DNA from: Clostridiaceae bacterium
Lineage (GTDB): Bacteria > Bacillota > Clostridia > Oscillospirales > Acutalibacteraceae
Length of the DNA: 40,197 nucleotides
Direction of reading: 5' to 3'
NCBI GenBank assembly: GCA_016295355.1
Contig: JAEDLK010000013.1
Coordinates: 1 to 40,197 of the forward strand
The notes beneath the pieces were generated by a model. The model was not told where the DNA came from. It worked only from the letters and a program-made list of their open reading frames with translations, and searched no databases. Below, piece after piece: positions 1-6,136 of the stretch. The first letter of the stretch is position 1, and each line of letters begins with the position of its first letter. The translations under genes and the position numbers were made by a program.

Positions 1-72
1 TGCACGCCTTCGGCGCGTGTAAGAACGCATCGCATCACCTATCACAGCGCAGCGGCATCACTGATCACTTAC

Positions 73-100
73 TTGCAAAGGATTTGATTTGTAGTATAAT
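73..100 (+). promoter_or_regulatory. Sigma-A-type promoter for the first hypothetical gene
   Basis: TTGCAA (73-78) and a perfect TATAAT (95-100) are separated by 16 bp. Transcription would start near 107, so the following gene must start downstream of that point and not at the more upstream in-frame codons. Confidence 0.5.
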
Positions 101-122
101 ATTTAAAAAGGCGGTGAGATTA

Positions 123-803
123 TTGAAAAGCATTTGCTATGAGTGTTATGAAACAGGTTGCATAACGGAAAAAGAAATATATGATATTGCTCAATTTGTG
201 ACTGCAAAAAAATATGATGTGCTATATGCCGAAGAGTTGCCTCGTTTTAGAAAACATCCTCTAAAAACATACGCACTCCCCTATGATGAACAACCTGACA
301 AAATTTATAATGGAACAGGGAGAATGGGGCTTGATTTAGGGAATAAACCACGCAAAAAACTTACAAAATTACAAAAACAGCTTTCTAAAAAGTTTGTCAC
401 AGATTTCCATTTTGCGGATGAACTGATGCAAACGGAAAGAACCGCATTACAGTTTATTTCTTTGTTCGAGGAATCCGATAATTTCGAATTGATATGGGTG
501 CAAAACAGCGGAACAAACTGCGATATCCCTGACGGTTACGAATTTATTGGATATGATGTATCGTATCCTTGTGATTACTCCGGTAGCTTCTCCATCATTT
601 GTGATTGTATGTTCATTTGCCGTTGGCATGGCTGTGATGAAGAAGGGACACTCTTTTTGCCTGAGTTTGGCAAGTTGAATGCCAATGGATTGTTTGACGA
701 TTGGCAATCCGCGCATGATTATATGGTAAAGTATCTATCTGAAGATTGGACGGAGCGCGGAGAGTACTGTATTCTTAAAATTTTTAAAAGGTTGGATCGA
801 TAA
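123..803 (+). CDS. Hypothetical protein, possible orphan immunity protein
   Basis: This gene encodes about 226 residues of unknown function. I chose the TTG at 123 because the promoter at 73-100 rules out earlier starts and a GGCGGTG ribosome-binding stretch (110-116) lies 6 bp upstream; GTG at 114 is the alternative. The protein is soluble, with no signal peptide or membrane segment. Its C-terminal half is rich in acidic and aromatic residues, with a Cys/Trp/His cluster (CDCMFICRWHGCDEEG). That acidic, single-domain character, and its place just before two toxin/immunity cassettes, suggests an immunity protein of a polymorphic toxin whose toxin gene lies outside the window. This role is inferred from context only. 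Base composition is AT-rich like the rest of the island. Confidence 0.7.
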   Translation: MKSICYECYETGCITEKEIYDIAQFVTAKKYDVLYAEELPRFRKHPLKTYALPYDEQPDKIYNGTGRMGLDLGNKPRKKLTKLQKQLSKKFVTDFHFADELMQTERTALQFISLFEESDNFELIWVQNSGTNCDIPDGYEFIGYDVSYPCDYSGSFSIICDCMFICRWHGCDEEGTLFLPEFGKLNANGLFDDWQSAHDYMVKYLSEDWTERGEYCILKIFKRLDR

Positions 804-878
804 ATCAGCGCTGGTTTTACACTACTTTTGGTCGTTCTTACCTCAACTCTGCTCCGTTTGGTCGTTCTTTGACAAACA

Positions 879-912
879 AAAAGCCGCTTGATGAATATCA
901 GGCGGCTTTTTT
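879..912 (+). terminator. Intrinsic terminator, copy 1 of the duplicated unit
   Basis: A 14-bp stem (879-892 with 897-910, one G-U pair, loop GAAT) runs into six T. It lies 75 bp after the first gene and opens the duplicated unit. A diverged copy of the same hairpin occurs at 1889-1923. Confidence 0.8.
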
Positions 913-1034
913 GTTTGTATTATTCAATATTCATTCCTTCAACATTCATTAAAACAAACTCTTAAAGATATCGGTGAATGTCTCATTTTGTCCTGCTAAA
1001 ACTATATTGCCCGAAAAGAAGTGGGGTGATATAA

Positions 1035-1163
1035 TTGAGTTATATAGATGAATTGTTCAAGGCCGGGGTTTGGGCAACAAAAACACCAAAAGAACCGGAT
1101 TGGATAAATTGGGTGCACAGAAATTTAAGTGAAAATCACTGCCCCCGAGTATTTAATGCTTGA
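1035..1163 (+). pseudogene. Carrier-domain fragment upstream of toxin tip, copy 1 (frameshifted)
   Basis: A TTG at 1035, preceded by GGGGTGAT, opens a 42-residue frame (SYIDELFKAGVWATKTP, then a Trp-rich stretch and NHCPR) that ends in TGA at 1161. Compared with the second copy, one extra C is present in the C-run near 1142-1146 and one extra T in the T-run near 1172-1178. The frame is therefore lost and regained in the next ORF. The conserved reading would be CPxCLMLDGCYFLKEKAPKH followed by HPHHP.CHC, a Cys/His pattern of carrier regions just before toxin tips and of phage minor head proteins. Both changes lie in homopolymers, so sequencing error is possible in this copy. Confidence 0.6.
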
Positions 1164-1594
1164 CGGTTGTTATTTTTTTGAAAGAAAAAGCGCCAAAGCA
1201 CCCGCACCACCCTTCTTGTCATTGCCGTTTAATTTCGATATCTTATAATACTGTTTTGAAAAATGCAAACGCAAAAAGCTCAATGAATAAATATGTCGGT
1301 TATTTGTTTTCATCCAAATATTTTGAAAAAAACGGTAAAGACGGTTTGTTTATGGATTGGGGATTTTCCGTCGAAGACTCTGCGTATCTTTTACATGAAA
1401 ACGAAAAACAAGCTCTTAAAAAATTTGTTAACGGTGATTACAAATTAGGTAAGCTCGATGAATATGGGCAAAGAATAAGCATAAGATGTGAAGTTCCCAG
1501 AAAGGACACCGACGAAACCGTTTCATATATGACGGGTTGGATGGTTTCACCAAACGGACAAATTAAATTAACAACACCATACGGAGGTAAATAA
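1160..1594 (+). CDS. DUF6883-type toxin tip, copy 1
   Basis: The frame opens at TTG 1160. Its first 30 residues are the tail of the carrier domain (KAPKHPHHPSCHC), and residues from about 42 form a DUF6883-like domain. Landmarks are a KYVGYLFSSKYF start, FMDWGFSVEDS, a basic helix, the DEYGQRISIR strand and TGWMVSPNGQIKLTTPYGG at the end. DUF6883 domains occur at the C-termini of bacterial polymorphic toxins; the activity is not established to my knowledge. As an isolated tip without secretion or delivery domains this copy is probably an orphan module. The last codons (Y-G-G-K) contain the GGAGG ribosome-binding site of the immunity gene. An internal ATG at 1283 is an alternative start, but it has no good ribosome-binding site. 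Confidence 0.65.
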   Translation: MTVVIFLKEKAPKHPHHPSCHCRLISISYNTVLKNANAKSSMNKYVGYLFSSKYFEKNGKDGLFMDWGFSVEDSAYLLHENEKQALKKFVNGDYKLGKLDEYGQRISIRCEVPRKDTDETVSYMTGWMVSPNGQIKLTTPYGGK

Positions 1595-1595
1595 T

Positions 1596-1859
1596 ATGAA
1601 AATCATGGACGAAGTTGAAGTGATTGCCGAAAAAGATAAATATGCAAAACACGGCGTACATAAAGGTATGCAAGGTGTAATTTGGGACGAAAGGAAAATT
1701 GACGGTTGCTGGCTTGTCTTGATTCCTCAATACGGTGCAAAAAAAGATATTGCAGAAATCGGTATAAAAGAAGAAGATTTAATGCTTTTGCCAAATGGTA
1801 TAAATGTAAAAATCAACGAAAAAATTAAAAAGCTGTTTGAAAGCACTGAAAGCCATTAG
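1596..1859 (+). CDS. DUF4926-like immunity protein, copy 1
   Basis: This 87-residue protein starts at ATG 1596, one base after the toxin stop. Its GGAGG lies inside the toxin's last codons, so translation is probably coupled. The sequence has the features of DUF4926: an N-terminal MDEVEVIAEK strand, a V.KGMQGVIWD turn, then a WLVLIPQYG strand and a DIAEIGIKEEDL ending, consistent with a small SH3-like beta barrel. DUF4926 genes commonly sit directly after toxin tips and are considered immunity proteins. Here it should neutralise the preceding DUF6883 protein in the cytoplasm. The pairing is inferred from order and coupling. Confidence 0.7.
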   Translation: MKIMDEVEVIAEKDKYAKHGVHKGMQGVIWDERKIDGCWLVLIPQYGAKKDIAEIGIKEEDLMLLPNGINVKINEKIKKLFESTESH

Positions 1860-1888
1860 GTGTCTTAATGGCACCCACAAACCAAACA

Positions 1889-1923
1889 AAAAAACCGCGT
1901 GATGTAAATCAGGCGGCTTTTTT
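1889..1923 (+). terminator. Intrinsic terminator, copy 2 of the duplicated unit
   Basis: An imperfect 15-bp stem (two mismatches) around loop GTAA is followed by TTTTTT. It is the diverged twin of the hairpin at 879-912 and closes the first cassette. Confidence 0.65.
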
Positions 1924-2052
1924 GTTTGTATTATTCATTATTCCATATTCATTCCTTCAACATTCATTCAAACAAACTCTTAAAGATGTCGGTAAATGTC
2001 GCATTTTATTCAGCTACAATTATATTGCCCGAAAAGAAGTGCGGTGATATCA

Positions 2053-2270
2053 TTGAGTTATATAGATGAATTGTTCAAGGCCGGGGTTTGGGCAACAAAA
2101 ACACCAAAAAACCGGATTGAATAAATTGGGCGCACAAAAATTTAAGTGAAAATCACTGTCCCGAATGTTTAATGCTTGACGGTTGTTATTTTTTGAAAGA
2201 AAAAGCGCCAAAGCACCCGCATCACCCTTATTGACATTGCCTTTTAAATTCTATATCTTATAATACTGTT
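2053..2270 (+). pseudogene. Carrier-domain fragment upstream of toxin tip, copy 2 (broken)
   Basis: This is the second copy of the SYIDELFKAGVWATKTP segment. Relative to copy 1 it has lost one base near 2108 and its next Trp codon is TGA, and it carries a TGA at 2232-2234 where copy 1 reads TGT (Cys of CHC). The middle part is intact (HCPECLMLDGCYFLKEKAPK) and in frame with the toxin below. With at least two independent lesions, this copy is a genuine pseudogene rather than an assembly artefact. Confidence 0.65.
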
Positions 2271-2609
2271 TTGAAAAATGCAAAAGCAGTCAGTGATTAC
2301 AGTAACTATGATCCGTCTTTATTTAACCCCGAAGGAAAATATCCTCATAACAAAGAAAAATTATTCAAAAGTTGGGGATACACCATAAATGATTCGAAGT
2401 GGTTGCAAAAAGAAATTGAAAGGCAAGCTCTTGAAAAATATATTAACGGTGAATACACACTTGGTACATTAAATGAAAAAGGACAACGAATCAGTATAAG
2501 GGTGAAAATCACCAGGAAAGATAAAGAAAGCACCGTATCATTTATTACGGGTTGGATGGCTTACCCAAACGGAAAAATTCAATTAACTACACCTTACGGA
2601 GGTAAATAG
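2271..2609 (+). CDS. DUF6883-type toxin tip, copy 2
   Basis: This 112-residue DUF6883-like protein resembles copy 1. Shared landmarks are KLFKSWGYTINDSKWL, QALEKYINGEYTLGTLNEKG, QRISIRVKITRK and the same TGWM.(Y/S)PNG ending in LTTPYGGK. It differs most in its N-terminal region (SDYSNYDPSLFNPEGKYPHN). The frame starts at a TTG (2271) just after the stop that truncates the carrier fragment; ATG 2278 is out of frame. Whether it is expressed without the carrier is unclear, but the domain itself is undamaged, which suggests the tip is maintained or recently acquired. Its last codons again encode the ribosome-binding site of the immunity gene. Confidence 0.65.
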   Translation: MKNAKAVSDYSNYDPSLFNPEGKYPHNKEKLFKSWGYTINDSKWLQKEIERQALEKYINGEYTLGTLNEKGQRISIRVKITRKDKESTVSFITGWMAYPNGKIQLTTPYGGK

Positions 2610-2611
2610 CC

Positions 2612-2869
2612 ATGAAAATGATGGACACAGTAGAAGTAATTGTCGAAAAGGAGAAATACGCAAGAGACGGCGTTCACAAAGGTATGCAGGGATGGATTTG
2701 TTTAGATGATAACAGCCATAACGCACGGCTTGTAAACTTTCCGCAATGCGGTGAAAAAGATGATATTGCGGAAATATGCATTAAAGAAGAAGACTTAAAA
2801 GAGATTCCTGTCATGCATGCTATTATTAACGAACAAATCAAAGCTGCATTTGAAAATAGCGAAAAATAA
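2612..2869 (+). CDS. DUF4926-like immunity protein, copy 2
   Basis: This 85-residue paralogue of the protein at 1596-1859 keeps the MDTVEVIVEKEKYA start, GVHKGMQG turn and DIAEICIKEEDL end. It differs in the middle (WICLDDNSHNARLVNFPQCG), the part expected to set specificity. ATG 2612 follows the toxin stop by 2 bp, with GGAGG inside the toxin gene. The function as cognate antidote of the second tip is inferred from position and family. No terminator is visible directly after it. Confidence 0.7.
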   Translation: MKMMDTVEVIVEKEKYARDGVHKGMQGWICLDDNSHNARLVNFPQCGEKDDIAEICIKEEDLKEIPVMHAIINEQIKAAFENSEK

Positions 2870-3392
2870 TTTTATCTCATAATCGTAACAACAACTTATA
2901 AATCTTATTCAACAAGGAAGAGGATTCAAAACTCTTGTAATTTTAGTACACTTACGGTAAAGTATCAATCTTAACAAAGTCAAGGTGTTTTGCCTTGTAT
3001 AAACGATTACCAGACAGACGCAGAAGATGCGTTTGCGGGCACGGGGCATCCGTGAAAAGAAGATGCCGAACGCAAAACGATAAACCAAAAACCCGAACGG
3101 CTGATGAGGGAAAACGAACGAATAAAAGCACCCTCTTTAGCAGGTGCTTTTCCAATGCGGTCGCCCTTACGGACAATTAAAAAACGAAACCGAAGACATG
3201 AGCAGTAAAGTTGCCGTGCTTCATAAACGAGGGATGGCAAATGCCTCGTTTTGTTTCATTAAGACGAAGCCCGTATGCGGGTTTGTGTTTCCCATGCAAC
3301 AACGATGGTTTTCCTTCGCATTTTCAAATTCGTAAAGGTTTAGCAAAAGCATCCTGATTGCCAAAGGCCATTATCTGTTCCCGCTATACCAA
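2870..3392. other. Gene-free island end with three hairpins
   Basis: I see no convincing gene in this stretch of more than 500 bp. Short overlapping open frames lack ribosome-binding sites and family features. Three perfect or near-perfect hairpins are present: 3124-3132 with 3143-3151 (AAAAGCACC/GGTGCTTTT), 3225-3232 with 3244-3251 (AAACGAGG/CCTCGTTT, then TTGTTT), and 3267-3284 (AAGCCCG/CGGGTTT). The first two end in T-rich runs and could act as terminators. The stretch may be debris of a mobile element. Confidence 0.4.
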
Positions 3393-3430
3393 GGGGCTGT
3401 AAAAACCAACGTTTTTACAGCCCCTTTTTT
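3393..3430 (+). terminator. Strong terminator between the island and thrB
   Basis: GGGGCTGTAAAAAC pairs with GTTTTTACAGCCCC around a CAA-type loop (stem 3393-3424), followed by TTTTTT. The T-run is on the plus strand, so it stops rightward transcription from the island. The hairpin directly abuts the thrB stop and probably also ends or stabilises the leftward thr mRNA. Confidence 0.85.
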
Positions 3431-4317
3431 CACACTATACTCGCTCCGATGCGGTCAACCGGCAAATCCTTTACGCTCCAACTCGCCAACAGGGTATCGG
3501 CCAAACGCCTCTGCATAATTTGTGCAAAATCGCTCCGGTCGGTCAGGCATAGGCAGGTCGGTCCGGCCCCGCTTAAGAAAAAGCCCAGGCAGCCCTCCTC
3601 GTATGCCAGTTGTTCGGCCGTATCAAAGCCGGGGATCAACGTGCGGCGGTAGGGCTGATGCAAGCGGTCATCAAACACCTTTTTGAGCAAGGATTGATCA
3701 GCCGAAGCAAAGGCCGCCGGCAACAACGCCACCCGCGAAAGGTTATGAACGGCATCGCCAAAGGCCACGGTTTTCGGCAATACGGCCCGTGCCTTTTGGG
3801 TGGAAAGCGAAAAATCGGGAATCAGCACCACAAAGCGCAACGCCTCGTTCACCGGGTAAGAAACCGTCACCGGCTGTCCGTCCGCCATAGCCGAAGCCGT
3901 TAAGCCGCCGTTTAATACGGGGCTGATGTTATCGGGGTGTCCTTCCAGGATGGTATCAATGGTTAAAAGATCTTGCTTATCGAGCCCCAAGTCATACAAC
4001 GCATTGGCACCCATGGCGCCGGCCACCAACAGGGCAGCGCTGGAGCCAAGCCCCCGTGAAATAGGGATATCCGTTTGTAAAAAGGTGACGGCCACATTCT
4101 CAGTCGGATTCACGCCGGCATACGCCAGGGTGGCTTTATAGGCTTTATAGGCCAAATTGTCCTCGTTACAAAAGGCCTCGTCGCAATTTTGAAACCGCAA
4201 GGAGTCACTTTTTTCAAAACAAAAGGTGTTGTATAAGCCGAGCGCACAGCCGAGACTGTCAAAGCCGGGTCCCAAATTAGCGGTACTGGCCGGCACACGC
4301 AGGGTTACTCTATCCAT
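3430..4317 (-). CDS. thrB: Homoserine kinase
   Basis: This enzyme phosphorylates L-homoserine with ATP to O-phosphohomoserine, the substrate of threonine synthase, in the cytoplasm. The 295-residue length is typical. It has the GHMP-kinase layout: an N-terminal RVPASTANLGPGFDSLG substrate-binding motif, the ATP-binding loop PISRGLGSSAA at about residues 85-95, and the C-terminal LSGAGPTCLCL motif near residue 250. Its ATG lies 13 bp inside the 3' end of thrC, so the two are co-transcribed and probably translationally coupled. The order thrC-thrB gives a two-gene operon for the last two steps of threonine synthesis; hom is not in the window. Confidence 0.95.
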   Translation of the reverse strand: MDRVTLRVPASTANLGPGFDSLGCALGLYNTFCFEKSDSLRFQNCDEAFCNEDNLAYKAYKATLAYAGVNPTENVAVTFLQTDIPISRGLGSSAALLVAGAMGANALYDLGLDKQDLLTIDTILEGHPDNISPVLNGGLTASAMADGQPVTVSYPVNEALRFVVLIPDFSLSTQKARAVLPKTVAFGDAVHNLSRVALLPAAFASADQSLLKKVFDDRLHQPYRRTLIPGFDTAEQLAYEEGCLGFFLSGAGPTCLCLTDRSDFAQIMQRRLADTLLASWSVKDLPVDRIGASIV

Positions 4318-5780
4318 GTTTGCTTCCTCGCTTTTTCAAAAACATAGTCTGTTAAATCTTCTTTTCTGATGCAATCGTGATGCAAGACCGGCTTGTTTTG
4401 CAGATTGCACAACCCCTTTGGCACCGGCACACCGGTTTTTTCGTGTAATCGCTCCATAGCGGCAAAGTCATCCCCCTGCACCAACTCACCCAAGGCCTTT
4501 AACACGGCCACGGGAAATTTATACGGCGAGGCGGTAGACAGCACCACTGTTTTGCCGCCGAGCGCCAAACGGTCGGTCACCGACAGGGCTACCGCCGTGT
4601 GCGTATCACACAAATAGCCGTCGGTTTCGTAGACTCGACGAATGGTTTCCATCGTCTGCGCATCATCACAGAAGCCGGCCGAAAAGACCGATTGAATCCT
4701 ATGTAATAAGGAATCGTTAACGGTGTAGCAACCGGTTTCGTTTAACTGCTTCATATAGTCGGCCACAAGCGGTGCGTCGCCGTCCGACAGGAGATAAAGC
4801 AGTCGCTCCAAATTGCTGGATACCAAAATATCCATGGAGGGCGAAACGGTTTGGTAAAAGGTACGGCGTTTATCGTAACAACCCGTTTTCAGAAAATCGG
4901 TCAACACATTGTTGGCGTTGGAGGCGCAAATCAGCCGACCGATGGGCAGCCCCATGCACCGTGCCAAATACCCGGCCAAAATATTGCCGAAATTGCCGGT
5001 GGGCACAGCAAAATTCACCGTTTCCCCCTCTGTGATGTCACCGCTCTTGCACAAATCGGCATAGGCCTTGAAGTAGTACATGATCTGCGGTGCCAAACGC
5101 CCGATGTTAATCGAGTTGGCACTTGAAAGCTCCACGGTTTCCAGAGGCTGTTCACGGTAAGCCGCAAAGGTATTTTTAACGGCAGTTTGGGCATCGTCAA
5201 AATTACCCTGCACGGCGCAAACACAAACATTATTGCCCTCTTGCGTGACCATTTGCGCCTGTTGCACGGCACTCACGCCGTCTTTGGGATAAAACACCAT
5301 GATTTTAATGCCCTCAACATCGGCAAAACCGGCCAAAGCGGCCTTTCCGGTGTCGCCGCTGGTGGCGGTCAAAATCAGGGTTTCCTTCTTGCTGCCGATT
5401 TTCCGACGGGCTCCCACCAATAGCTGTGGCAATACCGACAGCGCTACATCCTTAAAAGCAGCGGTCGGCCCGTGCCATAATTCGCAGACAAACCGGTCAC
5501 CGACACGCTTTGTCGGGGTCAATTCCTCGGTGTCAAACCGCCCGTCATAGGCACGGCTGACCATCCCTTTTACCTCTTCGACCGAAAAATCATCCAACAA
5601 AGCGTGCAAAACAGCGGCCGACATTTCCTTGGCACTCAAGGAAAGCAGGCGTCTCCAGTCAAAACGGATGGCTGAAAAATCCGGCAACATATATAAACCG
5701 CCGTCGTCGGCAATGCCACGAATGACGGCCTCGGTACTGTTCGCAGTCAAAGCATTATTGCGTGTGCTGTGATAAAGCAT
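4305..5780 (-). CDS. thrC: Threonine synthase
   Basis: This PLP enzyme converts O-phosphohomoserine to L-threonine and phosphate. The protein has about 491 residues from the ATG at 5780, which is preceded by AGGAAAGG on the minus strand; the frame extends 21 codons further upstream but without a start context. The N-terminus (MLYHSTRN...GGLYMLPDF) and the PLP-lysine motif HGPTAAFKD (Lys about residue 110) are characteristic. Also present are the TSGDTGKAAL phosphate-binding loop and the SSANSINIGRLAPQ segment. It is the long-type (class with thrC N-terminal extension) enzyme found in Clostridia. It is first in the operon with thrB, behind a near-consensus promoter. Confidence 0.95.
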   Translation of the reverse strand: MLYHSTRNNALTANSTEAVIRGIADDGGLYMLPDFSAIRFDWRRLLSLSAKEMSAAVLHALLDDFSVEEVKGMVSRAYDGRFDTEELTPTKRVGDRFVCELWHGPTAAFKDVALSVLPQLLVGARRKIGSKKETLILTATSGDTGKAALAGFADVEGIKIMVFYPKDGVSAVQQAQMVTQEGNNVCVCAVQGNFDDAQTAVKNTFAAYREQPLETVELSSANSINIGRLAPQIMYYFKAYADLCKSGDITEGETVNFAVPTGNFGNILAGYLARCMGLPIGRLICASNANNVLTDFLKTGCYDKRRTFYQTVSPSMDILVSSNLERLLYLLSDGDAPLVADYMKQLNETGCYTVNDSLLHRIQSVFSAGFCDDAQTMETIRRVYETDGYLCDTHTAVALSVTDRLALGGKTVVLSTASPYKFPVAVLKALGELVQGDDFAAMERLHEKTGVPVPKGLCNLQNKPVLHHDCIRKEDLTDYVFEKARKQTWIE

Positions 5781-5858
5781 GGAAAAAATCCTTTCCTTTT
5801 CATTAAAAATCCCGTATTGACGGCACTTTTTGTTTGTGATCATGTTAAGTTATTAACC

Positions 5859-5887
5859 AGTATACCCAAAAGAATCGGGCTTGTCAA
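5859..5887 (-). promoter_or_regulatory. Sigma-A promoter of thrCB
   Basis: On the minus strand a perfect TTGACA (5882-5887), a 17-bp spacer and TATACT (5859-5864) are found. Transcription would start near 5852, leaving a ~70-nt leader in which I see no leader peptide or attenuator. Confidence 0.8.
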
Positions 5888-6011
5888 TGTCTTTCACACA
5901 AAGAAACCTTACAATTCTTGTCTTTATACGGCGGAGTTTTTGGACTAATAGTCAACCGACCGTGTATGGGGGCATTTGCAAGGTTATGTTTTCAAATTTT
6001 TGTTTACTTTT

Positions 6012-6042
6012 TTGACATAAAGGGTTAAAATAAGAGTAGACT
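6012..6042 (+). promoter_or_regulatory. Possible promoter of uvrA
   Basis: A perfect TTGACA (6012-6017) is followed by TAGACT (6037-6042) at a long 19-bp spacing. The -10 is weak. It is the only -35 consensus in the gap between the divergent thrC and uvrA; I saw no obvious SOS (LexA) operator nearby. Confidence 0.35.
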
Positions 6043-6136
6043 GCCGTTTTGTATGCCCGTGAAAAAACACAGCAACGACAAACCGACTGACACATATATT
6101 CCAAGATACCTTTTGACTGTGAGCCCGGAGGCGAGT

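Larger units (their letters stand above)
872..2869 (+). repeat. Direct tandem duplication of a ~1-kb toxin/immunity cassette
   Basis: The two units run from about 872 to 1860 and from about 1884 to 2869. They match in order: terminator hairpin, a TATTATTCA-rich spacer, the carrier-domain fragment beginning SYIDELFKAGVWATKTP, the HP..CHC tail, a DUF6883 tip and a DUF4926-like gene. Non-coding and carrier portions are nearly identical by eye. The toxin and immunity parts are more diverged, as expected when orphan tip modules share a homology arm but differ in the tip. Confidence 0.8.

Noticed and set aside
1..72. A gene end or tRNA at the left edge
   Set aside because: No cloverleaf or coding frame with recognisable content could be supported in this short stretch.
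2995..3335. Small overlapping frames on both strands after the toxin modules
   Set aside because: Arg/Cys-rich, no ribosome-binding sites, and they span hairpins; not credible genes.
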